NCBI GenBank assembly: GCA_004214155.1
Contig: SGYQ01000001.1
Location: 152,540-216,539, forward strand
DNA: 64,000 nt
Origin: Burkholderiaceae bacterium
GTDB taxonomy: Bacteria > Pseudomonadota > Gammaproteobacteria > Burkholderiales > Burkholderiaceae_A
Direction: 5' to 3'
Shown here: piece after piece, positions 7,221 through 15,674 of the stretch
How positions within the stretch are numbered: position 1 is the first letter of the stretch
Layout of the letters: every line of letters begins with the position of its first letter
The notes under the pieces: model-generated
What the model was told of the DNA's origin: nothing
The model's input: only the letters and a program-made list of their open reading frames with translations
Databases searched by the model: none
Program-made: the position numbers and the translations under genes

Positions 7221-8600
7221 ATATTTACTTCCTTTCACGCCTTACTGATTATTTGTGCTGTAGCTATATTTTACGGATTTTTTACTTACCGGCTGGTTTC
7301 TTTAGGTAAGGAAAACATAAAATTTGACTCTTTGCCAAGATATCACGTGTATTGGTCCGTACTAATTGGCTTATTGCCAGCTTTGTCTTTTTTGTTAATT
7401 GCAGCCGTTGGCGATGGAATTCTGTTTAAACTCTGGGTGGAAGACTTCTATCCTAATTTGCTCCAACTAAATCAGACAGAAAAAGAAATTAATTTTATCA
7501 AAGTGATGAATGAGGTGGATGGCATTAGTTTTGGGAAGACAGAGCCATGGGTAGTTCCGGCGGCAGATGCATGGAGACGGTGGTCCACGGCCTCTAGCAA
7601 TATCATTTTTTTTGGGTGTATAGTTATCTCGGTTATTTGTGGTTATCTTGCATCAAAAAAGGTTTCTCCGGCTTTCAAGGCAAGAATCCATGTCGAGAAA
7701 ATTGTTTTATGGATCCTCGGGTTAAGCTCGCTAGTTGCCATTTTGACAACGATAGGAATTGTACTTTCAGTCCTATTCGAAACAATTCGGTTTTTCGATT
7801 TAATTCCGCCAGATGAATTTTTATTTGGACTAACGTGGAACCCTCAGTTTGAGGGAGCCATCCGAGCTGGCTCAGAGGGTGCTGAGCCTGAATATGGAAT
7901 GATTCCAATGTTTGTTGGAACCCTATTGATATCTTTGGTGGCAGTATCAGTTGCTGTTCCAGTAGGTCTGTTGAGCGCGATTTATTTAGCAGAATATGCA
8001 ACCAAAGGGGTCAGATCTATTGTAAAGCCGTTGTTGGAAATCTTGGCCGGGGTCCCAACCGTTGTATATGGGTTTTTTGCAGCTCTTACAATTGCTCCAA
8101 TGGTAAAAGGTTTTGGCGAAAGTTTGGGACTTACTGTGTCTTCTGAATCAGCCTTGGCAGCAGGACTTGTGATGGGTGTCATGATAATACCATTTGTATC
8201 TTCCCTTTCTGACGATGTAATAAATTCAGTACCGCAATCTTTGAGGGATGCTGCGTATGGGTTGGGTTCCACTGTGAGTGAGACTACAAGGCTGGTAGTA
8301 ATACCAGCCGCACTTCCAGGAATCGTGGCGGCAATAATATTAGCTGTATCGAGAGCAATTGGAGAGACGATGATAGTGGTGATGGCTGCAGGGTTGGCTG
8401 CGAATCTTACTTTCAACCCATTGGACGCTGTAACCACCGTTACTACACAAATAGTGACCATCTTAGTTGGAGATCAGGAATTCGAATCGGCTAAAACATT
8501 GTCAGCATTTGCCTTAGCTCTCATGCTGATCATCGTTACATTAGTACTAAATTTCTTTGCCTTGCAAATCGTAAAACGATACAGAGAACAGTATGATTGA
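7221..8600 (+). CDS. pstC: phosphate ABC transporter permease PstC, long form with probable non-canonical start
   Basis: PstC is one of two inner-membrane permeases of the phosphate importer. The C-terminal half has the ABC permease core, with GMIPMFVGTLLISL and the EAA-like loop SLRDAAYGLGSTVSETTRLVVIP written as DAAYGLG followed by ETTRLVVIP. The first ordinary start is TTG at 7332, but it falls inside the conserved segment SLPRYH that follows the first membrane helix in long PstC proteins. The frame is open upstream to 7206. It contains a further helix (LLIICAVAIFYGFFTYRLVS) and begins best at ATA 7221, five bases after GGAGG (7211-7215). No ATG, GTG or TTG occurs in between; a CTG lies at 7245. 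From 7221 the product is 459 residues. It overlaps pstA by 8 bases. Confidence 0.88.
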   Translation: MFTSFHALLIICAVAIFYGFFTYRLVSLGKENIKFDSLPRYHVYWSVLIGLLPALSFLLIAAVGDGILFKLWVEDFYPNLLQLNQTEKEINFIKVMNEVDGISFGKTEPWVVPAADAWRRWSTASSNIIFFGCIVISVICGYLASKKVSPAFKARIHVEKIVLWILGLSSLVAILTTIGIVLSVLFETIRFFDLIPPDEFLFGLTWNPQFEGAIRAGSEGAEPEYGMIPMFVGTLLISLVAVSVAVPVGLLSAIYLAEYATKGVRSIVKPLLEILAGVPTVVYGFFAALTIAPMVKGFGESLGLTVSSESALAAGLVMGVMIIPFVSSLSDDVINSVPQSLRDAAYGLGSTVSETTRLVVIPAALPGIVAAIILAVSRAIGETMIVVMAAGLAANLTFNPLDAVTTVTTQIVTILVGDQEFESAKTLSAFALALMLIIVTLVLNFFALQIVKRYREQYD

Positions 8601-9897
8601 TACCAATAAAAAAATAAAACCTATTGATGTCAGTCAAAAAATAAGGAACTCACTTCCAAAACGACACTTTCAGGAAAAAAAGTTTAAGTTTTATGGGCAA
8701 AGTGCAGTTACATTGGCTATTTTTTTCTTGTTTTTTTTATTTTATTTAATTTTTACGAACGGCATTCCCGGTCTTTTTCAGCACTATGTAACTCTAAACG
8801 TATATATCGATTCATCTCGCTTAGATCCGAAAGGAGATTTTTCTGACCAATCTCTTTTTTCTGGGGATACATCTAAAGTGATATATGAATCTCTTTACGC
8901 GGAAATTGGAGGCATTGATACACGCAATGAGAAAAGGACCGCAAAGTCACTCGTTTCGTCCGCATCCGATGTTCGACTCATCAAACATGTAAAAGAAAAT
9001 CCAGAATTGTTGGATTCTACGCATCGTATTCAATTTGCCTTAGATGATGATGTTGATAGTTTTTTAAGAGGTTACATTTCTAGAGACACCCCAGAAGAAG
9101 AAAGAAGATTGTCAAACCTTGCTATCCAATATATCGACGAATTAAGTTCAAAAGGACTAATCACGTACGAATTCTCAGACTATTTATTTTCAGGTTCGGC
9201 CTCCAGAGAAGCTGAAATCGCGGGAATAAAGGGAGCCCTGGTCGGTTCTATTTTGACCATGCTTATTTGCTTAAGTATTGCCTTTCCCTTGGGAATTATG
9301 ACTGCTATTTATCTGGAAGAGATTGCGCCGAAAAATTGGATTACTGAATTAATTGAGATCAATATAAATAACCTTGCTGCGGTCCCATCTGTTGTGTTCG
9401 GAATAATGGGACTTGCTATTTTTATAGTAGCATTTGGTCTCCCAAGATCAATCCCTTTGGTCGGTGGAATTGTCCTTGCTTTGATGACTCTACCCACGGT
9501 AATTATCTCCTCTAGAGCAGCTATAAAAGCTGTTCCGCCCAGCATTAGAGAGGCAGCGTATGGAATAGGGGCCTCGAAAATGCAGATGATTTTTCATCAT
9601 GTATTGCCTTTAGCTATGCCGGGTATGCTTACTGGTACCATTATTGGCATGGCACAAGCACTCGGGGAAACAGCGCCCTTGTTGATGATTGGAATGGTTG
9701 CGTTTATAGTAGATGTTCCTGGGGGATTTGCTGAGCCTAGTACTGCGCTTCCCGTGCAAATTTTCATGTGGGCAGATTTTGCTGAAAGAATGTTTGTTCA
9801 CAAAACAAGTGCTGCGATCATAGTGCTGCTAATGTTTTTGCTGTCTATGAATTTTTTTGCGGTGGTATTGAGAAAAAAACTTGAAAAACGTTGGTAA
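8593..9897 (+). CDS. pstA: phosphate ABC transporter permease PstA, with N-terminal DUF3333-type extension
   Basis: PstA is the second membrane subunit of the phosphate importer. The 434-residue protein starts with a cytosolic tail, then a membrane helix (about 38-56) and a large periplasmic insert (about 60-205). That layout matches the DUF3333 extension seen in alphaproteobacterial-type PstA. The permease core follows, with LAAVPSVVFGIMGLAIF and REAAYGIGASKMQMIFHHVLP as the EAA loop region. The start ATG lies 8 bases inside the end of pstC, which indicates translational coupling. Length and architecture agree with PstC and PstS being of the same subtype. Confidence 0.94.
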   Translation: MIDTNKKIKPIDVSQKIRNSLPKRHFQEKKFKFYGQSAVTLAIFFLFFLFYLIFTNGIPGLFQHYVTLNVYIDSSRLDPKGDFSDQSLFSGDTSKVIYESLYAEIGGIDTRNEKRTAKSLVSSASDVRLIKHVKENPELLDSTHRIQFALDDDVDSFLRGYISRDTPEEERRLSNLAIQYIDELSSKGLITYEFSDYLFSGSASREAEIAGIKGALVGSILTMLICLSIAFPLGIMTAIYLEEIAPKNWITELIEININNLAAVPSVVFGIMGLAIFIVAFGLPRSIPLVGGIVLALMTLPTVIISSRAAIKAVPPSIREAAYGIGASKMQMIFHHVLPLAMPGMLTGTIIGMAQALGETAPLLMIGMVAFIVDVPGGFAEPSTALPVQIFMWADFAERMFVHKTSAAIIVLLMFLLSMNFFAVVLRKKLEKRW

Positions 9898-9913
9898 TTG
9901 AAACAGGAATATT

Positions 9914-10783
9914 ATGGAAAATGTAGATCAGATGAGTGCATCAAGTCTTCAAAAAAAAGAAACCTCCAAATTAAGTATCGAAGATCGTTTGTTGCCAGAG
10001 ACAACAGCGGGCAATGTTTTCGTGCAAAACCCACGAATTTCCACAAGAGACGTCAATGTTTTCTACGGGGACAAGAAAGCTTTGGTGGATGTCACGGTGG
10101 ATATTGCTGAAAAAGAGGTCATTGCTTTCATTGGGCCGTCTGGATGCGGTAAGTCCACCTTGTTAAGAAGCTTAAACAGGATGAACGATACCATTGATAG
10201 TTGTCGATTGGAGGGTCAGGTTTTACTGGATGAACAAGACATTTATGATCCATCGGTGGATGTTGTAGGTTTAAGAGCTAGGATAGGCATGGTTTTTCAA
10301 AAGCCGAATCCATTTCCTAAATCAATTTTCGAAAATGTAGCATACGGTCCTAAAATTCATGGTCTTGCTGAGAATAACACTGATTTAAATAATATTGTTG
10401 AATCTTCCTTAACAAGGGCGGGTATTTGGGATGAACTAAAAGATCGGCTCGATCAACCTGGAACTGGTTTATCTGGTGGCCAACAACAGCGTCTTTGTAT
10501 CGCAAGAGCAATCGCAGTCAATCCTGAGGTAATTCTTATGGATGAGCCGTGTTCTGCTCTCGACCCAATTGCTACGGCGAAAATTGAGGAGCTTATCTCG
10601 GAGTTAAGATCCGAATACACTATAGTTATTGTTACGCACTCGATGCAACAAGCTGCAAGGGTATCCGACAGGACAGCGTATTTCCATTTGGGCAAATTGG
10701 TTGAAGTTGGAAAAACCAAAGAACTCTTCATTAACCCAGTTCATGAGCTTACTCAGGATTACATTACCGGTCGTTTCGGGTAA
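9914..10783 (+). CDS. pstB: phosphate ABC transporter ATP-binding protein PstB
   Basis: PstB hydrolyses ATP to drive phosphate import and, with PhoU, takes part in phosphate signalling. The 289-residue protein has Walker [10 protein letters not shown], the Q-loop region [14 protein letters not shown] typical of PstB, the ABC signature LSGGQQQR, Walker [13 protein letters not shown] and the H-loop VTHSM. The N-terminal 35 residues are extra compared with the E. coli protein and look unstructured. It follows pstA by 16 bases and closes the pstSCAB operon. phoU is not next but 1.5 kb downstream behind tRNAs and rpiA. Confidence 0.96.
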   Translation: MENVDQMSASSLQKKETSKLSIEDRLLPETTAGNVFVQNPRISTRDVNVFYGDKKALVDVTVDIAEKEVIAFIGPSGCGKSTLLRSLNRMNDTIDSCRLEGQVLLDEQDIYDPSVDVVGLRARIGMVFQKPNPFPKSIFENVAYGPKIHGLAENNTDLNNIVESSLTRAGIWDELKDRLDQPGTGLSGGQQQRLCIARAIAVNPEVILMDEPCSALDPIATAKIEELISELRSEYTIVIVTHSMQQAARVSDRTAYFHLGKLVEVGKTKELFINPVHELTQDYITGRFG

Positions 10784-10813
10784 AAACCCTCTTTCTTAAT
10801 GCAAACTTTGCGA

Positions 10814-10819
10814 TATACT
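10814..10819 (+). promoter_or_regulatory. probable -10 element of the tRNA cluster
   Basis: TATACT lies eight bases before the first base of tRNA-Pro, giving transcription start at or just before the tRNA. No convincing -35 hexamer is visible at the right distance, so this is a modest call. Confidence 0.4.
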
Positions 10820-10823
10820 ACTT

Positions 10824-10904
<81 letters not shown>

Positions 10905-10912
10905 AATATTTT

Positions 10913-10989
10913 CTGCCGGTAGCTCAGCTGGATAGAGCAACAGCCTTCTAAGCTGTGGGTCGGGGGTTCGAATCCCTCTCGGCAGGCCA
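10913..10989 (+). tRNA. tRNA-Arg (anticodon TCT)
   Basis: A 77-base cloverleaf. Acceptor CTGCCGG pairs TCGGCAG (one G-T), the anticodon stem ACAGC/GCTGT encloses CTTCTAA with anticodon TCT, and the T-loop is GTTCGAATC. CCA is encoded. It reads AGA and AGG codons, which are frequent in this AT-rich genome. Confidence 0.95.
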
Positions 10990-11039
10990 GGTACAGATGG
11001 GTGTTTTTCACCGATTTTTTGTTTAGAATATCGGAACAT

Positions 11040-11116
11040 GGTGGTCGTAGCTCAGTTGGTAGAGCCCCAGATTGTGATTCTGGTTGTCGTGGGTTCGAGC
11101 CCCATCGACCACCCCA
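11040..11116 (+). tRNA. tRNA-His (anticodon GTG)
   Basis: Acceptor GTGGTCG (11041-11047) pairs CGACCAC (11106-11112). The extra G(-1) typical of tRNA-His is encoded at 11040 opposite discriminator C11113. The anticodon loop is TTGTGAT with anticodon GTG. CCA is encoded. The sequence is very close to E. coli hisR. Confidence 0.96.
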
Positions 11117-11120
11117 AATT

Positions 11121-11510
11121 TTAAAAAGTGGGGTAGTAGGATTTATCGTCTTGCTGCTTTCTCTCAAATTTTAAGAATTCGTAATACCCGCAGCGGGTGG
11201 TGTTAGGATATTGCCTACACACTTTTGGCCGTGCCTCATAGATTGTGCATTGTCTAGAATCGCTGTCTAGAAATTTGCAGACTGACGTAAATATATGATC
11301 CTTTTTGTGCCGTAGAATTTGTTCGATTGTAATCTCGTTGTTTTCCTTAAGTTTATAAGTTTTCGTATGCCTACTTTTAACATCCTGTTCAGCCATGCCA
11401 AAATATTTTGCTAGACGTTTAATATCTTTTTCAGAAACCTCTATTCTGTCATAGCTACAACAGTACCCCGTGCATTTCAGACAGTCGTATTTGATTTTTT
11501 TTCTTTTCAT
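11121..11510 (-). CDS. YkgJ-family cysteine-cluster protein (zinc/iron-chelating domain)
   Basis: The 129-residue protein carries the cysteine pattern of the UPF0153/YkgJ family. It has CLKCTGYCC near the N-terminus, then SVCKFLD, a CTIYEARPKVCRQYP block and a C-terminal RCGYYEF. These cysteines are thought to bind a metal ion or an iron-sulfur cluster; no reaction is established. It has no signal peptide or membrane helix. It is transcribed away from rpiA, with 33 bases between the two starts, and ends 5 bases past the tRNA-His gene on the opposite strand. Confidence 0.85.
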   Translation of the reverse strand: MKRKKIKYDCLKCTGYCCSYDRIEVSEKDIKRLAKYFGMAEQDVKSRHTKTYKLKENNEITIEQILRHKKDHIFTSVCKFLDSDSRQCTIYEARPKVCRQYPNTTRCGYYEFLKFERKQQDDKSYYPTF

Positions 11511-11543
11511 CTTTTCTTTTATAAATGATATTATTTGAGTAGT

Positions 11544-12223
11544 ATGCCAGACTTAAAAAAAAAAATGCAGCCTACGCTGCTGTAAAACATATCGGTGACG
11601 GTTGTTTTCTTGGGGTAGGAACAGGATCAACCGTAAACTTTTTTATTGAAGCTTTAATTATATCGGGTAGACGTTTAAGCGGGGTTGTCACAACATCTAA
11701 ACAAAGTGAGGAGTTGCTTATAAAAGGAGGATTCAACCCCATGCCACTTGCAGAAGCAAAACATCCTTTGGATGTTTATGTGGATGGAGCTGATGAGGTA
11801 GATCCGAGATTTAATCTGATTAAGGGAGGGGGCGGTGCATTAACATCAGAAAAAATCGTAGCTAATAACGCAAAGAAATTTATTTGTATTGTGGACGAAA
11901 GTAAATTAGTGCAAAAACTTGGCAAGTTTCCGATCCCGGTAGAAGTGATTACCTCTGCAGTGCCGTCAATATCAAGAATTCTTAGAAATGATTACAATGC
12001 GATTCCTCGGGAGCGAGAAGGTTTTACGGTGCACAGAAATAGGATTATTGATGTCGCTGGATTGGAAATCGAAAGCCCTGAAAACCTGGAGGAGGAATTA
12101 AATCAAATACCAGGTGTCGTAACAGTCGGACTGTTTTCCAAAATTAAGCCATACTCATGCCTTGTAGGATATGATGAGGAGGCAAAGGAGATTTTTAAAG
12201 AAGATGTAACAAATAAATTATAA
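11544..12223 (+). CDS. rpiA: ribose-5-phosphate isomerase A, apparent frameshift in an 11-A run
   Basis: RpiA interconverts ribose-5-phosphate and ribulose-5-phosphate in the pentose phosphate pathway. Motifs are GVGTGSTVNFF (phosphate loop), DVYVDGADEVD (active-site region), IKGGGGALTSEKI and PGVVTVGLF. The frame carrying these is open from 11543 but has no ATG, GTG or TTG before 11714, which would remove the essential phosphate loop. A natural start is ATG 11544 (MPDLKK), but its frame reaches a stop at 11583-11585. The two frames meet at an A11 run (11555-11565); twelve A would join them into a 226-residue protein of normal length. Slippage, a homopolymer sequencing error, or recent gene damage would each explain this. 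phoU follows after 20 bases. Confidence 0.85.
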
Positions 12224-12243
12224 CATTATTTATCGGAGACAAA

Positions 12244-12924
12244 ATGAGTACACTTATGAAGGGAGTCGCTAGTAACGCTGTCGAGTCTGAAATTGAAATG
12301 ATCAGATCTCGTATGCTTTTGATGGGTGGTATTGCAGTAGAGATGATCAAATGTTCATTAGAGGGGCTTTTAAATGGGTCCACTGAATCTCTACAGAAGA
12401 CTTTTGAGATGGAAGAGAAAGTGAATAATGCAGAGGTCGAAGTGGATGCGCTTTGCAATAAGTTTATCGTATTAAGGGCTCCTGCGGCATATGATTTGCG
12501 TTTTGTCTTATGTACTCTCCGGATGATCAGAGATATTGAAAGAATTGGAGACGAGGCAGAGAAAATGGCCAGGATGGCTAAGTTTTTCCACGATGATGTT
12601 TATACTATTACTCCTAAGCCAAATCTTTCACTAATGGTTAATGACGTTGTACACATGTTGGAAAAGGTGTTGAATGCCTATGCGCGTGATGATGATTCGG
12701 AACTTAGAAAAGTGATTAACTTTGATCAGGTAGTTGATGAGAAGTTTAGGCAGACCTTGAATGATTTAATGTCCTTCATAATCAACAAAAAGGATAGCGT
12801 GGGTTGCTGTATTGATCTGATATTTTTCGCAAAGGCGTTAGAGAGAATTGGGGATCATGCGAAAAACATGTCCGAGAGTGTAATATTTATGATCAAAGGT
12901 AAGGATTTACGACACGTTGGTTGA
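12244..12924 (+). CDS. phoU: phosphate signalling/transport regulator PhoU
   Basis: PhoU links the Pst transporter to the PhoR kinase and keeps the Pho regulon off when phosphate is plentiful. The 226-residue all-helical protein has the two PhoU repeats. The first contains RAPAAYDLRFVLCTLRMI and DIERIGDEAEKMA, and the second contains FFAKALERIGDHAKNMSE. These E-x-x-x-D patterns bind metal clusters in known structures. It follows rpiA rather than pstB, 1.5 kb from the transporter, so it may be expressed independently of the Pho box. It converges with yggX. Confidence 0.95.
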   Translation: MSTLMKGVASNAVESEIEMIRSRMLLMGGIAVEMIKCSLEGLLNGSTESLQKTFEMEEKVNNAEVEVDALCNKFIVLRAPAAYDLRFVLCTLRMIRDIERIGDEAEKMARMAKFFHDDVYTITPKPNLSLMVNDVVHMLEKVLNAYARDDDSELRKVINFDQVVDEKFRQTLNDLMSFIINKKDSVGCCIDLIFFAKALERIGDHAKNMSESVIFMIKGKDLRHVG

Positions 12925-12932
12925 AAAATGAT

Positions 12933-13205
12933 TTAAGCTTCTGGAGGTACAAACCCAGATGCGGCATCAGCGCCGTCGCCAAAAAAATGAGCTTCCATTT
13001 GTTCAGCCAGATATTTCCTGGCCCTGATATCTGACAAATTGAGTCGATATTCATTTACAAGCATCGTTTGGTGCTTAATCCATTCATTCCAGGCCTCCTT
13101 CGATACATTCTCCCAAACCTTCTTTCCAAGTTCTCCCGGAATAGGCGGAAAGTCAAGACCCTCGAGATCTTTTTCTAGTTTTATGCAGTGAATGATCCTT
13201 GACAT
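12933..13205 (-). CDS. yggX: Fe(2+)-trafficking / oxidative damage protection protein YggX
   Basis: YggX is a small cytosolic protein that helps protect iron-sulfur clusters against oxidation; its exact chemistry is unsettled. The 90-residue product is the family's size and begins [20 protein letters not shown], with the conserved Cys7. It continues through [18 protein letters not shown] and [14 protein letters not shown]. The ATG at 13205 was chosen because upstream in-frame codons do not resemble the family. It begins one base after the stop of the upstream gene (TAA-G-ATG), so the two form an operon. Confidence 0.93.
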   Translation of the reverse strand: MSRIIHCIKLEKDLEGLDFPPIPGELGKKVWENVSKEAWNEWIKHQTMLVNEYRLNLSDIRARKYLAEQMEAHFFGDGADAASGFVPPEA

Positions 13206-13206
13206 C

Positions 13207-13689
13207 TTATGCTGCCTCCAAAGTGGATTGGGCAAAACCACGATATCGATCGGCCGCGCAACTTGCCGCAAATGCATCGGGTTTCACTCTAGGTGATACA
13301 TTACAAACCCCCCTTATATAGCCAATTGCCTGCTGAACAACACTTTGTGACATAAATGACGGGTCTGGATTCAAATCCAAATGGATTTCAACGATTCTTC
13401 CTTCAATAACATCGACGATTTTGAGATATAGTTCAGCAACTTTGTATACTTCGTTCATCAGACGAAGCTGGGGTTTTTCTCCAGACTGATCAAAATCCAG
13501 CTCTCTTGTTGTTTCACCAAAAATCTTACAGCCATGTTTCCCGTCGATATGTACAACTATTACAGCAGTATAATCAGCAAACCATTTTTCCCCAGAATTA
13601 ATTCTGGTGGAGTCAACTCCAATATATATCTTGGTGTCTGATGACTGTACACTAAGAAAATCGCGAACATTTTGGATATTGATTCTCAT
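13207..13689 (-). CDS. YkuK-family RNase H-like protein (DUF458)
   Basis: The protein matches the RNase H-like family typified by Bacillus YkuK. It has [10 protein letters not shown] near the N-terminus (first acidic strand), [11 protein letters not shown] in the middle, and [17 protein letters not shown] at the C-terminus, where acidic residues of an RNase H fold would meet. The true substrate is not known for the family. Two ATGs are possible, at 13728 and 13689. I prefer 13689 because the extra 13 residues are unlike anything recognisable, but neither has a good ribosome binding site. It is tightly linked to yggX. Confidence 0.8.
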   Translation of the reverse strand: MRINIQNVRDFLSVQSSDTKIYIGVDSTRINSGEKWFADYTAVIVVHIDGKHGCKIFGETTRELDFDQSGEKPQLRLMNEVYKVAELYLKIVDVIEGRIVEIHLDLNPDPSFMSQSVVQQAIGYIRGVCNVSPRVKPDAFAASCAADRYRGFAQSTLEAA

Positions 13690-13814
13690 GCTTATTATTG
13701 TGCCAGAACCAGTCAGTGTGTAAGACATTTTTTTTTGTATTTCTTGTTAAATTTGTATGGTTATTAATCGTGATTCGAATTGTCAATTAAAGTAGAACAT
13801 TAAGAGTGAGGGTA

Positions 13815-14972
13815 ATGGATTATTTTCATCGAAATAAAAAAGTAGTTTTTGGGTTTGCGCTTCTTATTAGCCTTGTCATTTACATGTTTCTGTTTAGGGA
13901 GAATTCTTCGGAATCATCCTGGAAAACTGAGCTTTCCTTCTTAGGAGCAATTGACCAAGGTGTTGCTGCTACTGGGACAATAAATCCAAAGAACACTGTT
14001 GAGGTAGGCACACAAATCTCAGGCATTATCGAAGGGGTTTTTGTTGATTACAATGACACGGTTCAAGTTGGAACTTTACTTGCAATTGTAGATTCTTCGA
14101 TTATTGACGCAAATATTGAACAATTGGAGGCAAATCTTTCGGCAGCTGAGGCTGTTTTCAAAGCAAGCGAGTCAAAATACGCTCGTGAAAAAAGATTGCA
14201 TGCACAAAATTTCATCTCGATTTCGACGCTAGAAAATACAGAAAAATTATTTTTAGAATCCAAATCAAGACTTGCTTTAGCGCAGGCAGAATTAAAACGA
14301 GAAAAACGAAATAAGACATTCACAAATATAACCTCACCTATTTCTGGTGTAGTGATGGAAAAAAAAATTGATGTTGGTCAAACTGTCGCAGCTAGATTTC
14401 AAACTCCAACATTATTTAAAATCGCCGCAGATTTAAACTCAATGCAGATAGAGGCGTTGGTCTCTGAAGCAGATATTGGTCAAGTTAAACGAGGCCAGAG
14501 TGTAAAATTTTTTGTCGATGCATTCTTTGAGGAGTTGTTTGAGGGAACAGTTGAGCTTATTCGTTTAGAACCGAAAGTTGAGCAAGGGGTTGTTAACTAT
14601 ATTGTAGTAATTGATGTAGATAACGAAGACAAAAAGTTGCTTCCAGGGATGACTGCGCAAGCGACAATAATAACAAGCTCAAAGGAAGGAGTACAGTTGG
14701 TTCCACTAGCTGCCGTACGATTTAAACCACCAAATAATGTTTCTTTAGAGAAAAAAGAACAGGACGGAGAGAAAGTTTCTTCCGCAGACAGTGCTACAGT
14801 ATATTCTCCCGATAATCATGGAAACCTTTTGGAGCATCAAATTGAAACAGGAATTTCAGATGGAAGATTTATTGAGGTTATTAGAGGTTTTGAGATTGGT
14901 AATGAAGTGATAACGGGTGAAGTGAACAAAACAAAAGAAAAAAGTTCCGCATTTCGATTTAGTGGGCGTTAA
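13815..14972 (+). CDS. MacA-like periplasmic adaptor (HlyD/RND-type membrane fusion protein)
   Basis: The adaptor bridges an inner-membrane ABC exporter and an outer-membrane channel. One N-terminal membrane helix (about 12-28) is followed by a lipoyl half-motif (VEVGTQISGIIEGVFVDYND). A coiled-coil hairpin (about 85-160), the second lipoyl half (ITSPISGVVMEKKIDVGQTV) and beta-barrel domains come next, with TALTA-type sequence LPGMTAQATI near the end. About 385 residues from ATG 13815; a GTG at 13806 is also possible. It is followed by its ATPase and permease, giving a MacAB-type tripartite pump. No TolC-like gene is in the window, and the exported substrate is unknown. Confidence 0.88.
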   Translation: MDYFHRNKKVVFGFALLISLVIYMFLFRENSSESSWKTELSFLGAIDQGVAATGTINPKNTVEVGTQISGIIEGVFVDYNDTVQVGTLLAIVDSSIIDANIEQLEANLSAAEAVFKASESKYAREKRLHAQNFISISTLENTEKLFLESKSRLALAQAELKREKRNKTFTNITSPISGVVMEKKIDVGQTVAARFQTPTLFKIAADLNSMQIEALVSEADIGQVKRGQSVKFFVDAFFEELFEGTVELIRLEPKVEQGVVNYIVVIDVDNEDKKLLPGMTAQATIITSSKEGVQLVPLAAVRFKPPNNVSLEKKEQDGEKVSSADSATVYSPDNHGNLLEHQIETGISDGRFIEVIRGFEIGNEVITGEVNKTKEKSSAFRFSGR

Positions 14973-14973
14973 A

Positions 14974-15669
14974 ATGAACCCATTAATTTCAGTGGCTGAG
15001 TTGTATAAGGAGTATAGTGAAAATCTTCCAGAGCCGGTGAAGGTTTTGAAGAACTTAACTTTAGAAATCTTTAGAGGGGAGTTTGTATCCTTGATGGGTC
15101 CATCGGGCTCTGGGAAGTCCACTTTGTTAAATATGCTCGGCCTTTTAGATAGTCCTACTAGCGGGACTATATCTTTCGAAGAGCGTGAAATTTCACAACT
15201 TTCTAGTTTAGAAAAGGCACGGTTACGCAATTCATCGTTCGGATTTATTTTTCAAGGTTTCAATCTTTTAAAAAAACATTCTGTTCTAGAAAACGTAATG
15301 CTTCCTTTGCTTTATTCTAAAGTTCAGAGAGGCGAAGCCGCGAATGCTGCGAAGAAGGTTCTGAAGTCGACAGGGCTTGAGTTTCTCAGTAATCGATTAC
15401 CATCACAATTATCTGGAGGCCAACAACAGAGAGTTGCAATTTGCAGAGCCCTGGTTGTACAACCCAAAGTCATTCTTGCTGACGAACCGACGGGTAATTT
15501 AGATAGTACAACAGCTAGGCAAATTATGAATATTTTAAAAGAATTAACTCAAAAAAATGGAATTACGATAATATTGGTTACTCACGAAAAAGAAGTAGCT
15601 GCATACGGTTCCCGACTCATTCAAATGAAAGATGGGGTTGTTCAAACTGACGAAATCATAGGTTCATAG
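14974..15669 (+). CDS. MacB-type ABC transporter ATP-binding protein
   Basis: A 231-residue stand-alone ATPase of the LolD/MacB group. It has Walker A GPSGSGKST, the Q-loop FGFIFQGFNLL typical of MacB/LolD, the signature [15 protein letters not shown], Walker B VILADEPTGNLD and H-loop LVTHEKEVA. The ATG at 14974 directly follows the adaptor stop (TAAAATG); a GTG 12 bases upstream would overlap that stop. It pairs with the downstream permease. MacB in E. coli is one fused polypeptide, while here the ATPase and permease are separate. Confidence 0.9.
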   Translation: MNPLISVAELYKEYSENLPEPVKVLKNLTLEIFRGEFVSLMGPSGSGKSTLLNMLGLLDSPTSGTISFEEREISQLSSLEKARLRNSSFGFIFQGFNLLKKHSVLENVMLPLLYSKVQRGEAANAAKKVLKSTGLEFLSNRLPSQLSGGQQQRVAICRALVVQPKVILADEPTGNLDSTTARQIMNILKELTQKNGITIILVTHEKEVAAYGSRLIQMKDGVVQTDEIIGS

Positions 15670-15674
15670 AAAAC

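Noticed and set aside
7982..8461. Minus-strand open frame of 159 codons inside pstC
   Set aside because: It lies opposite the conserved permease core and has no signal or domain of its own.
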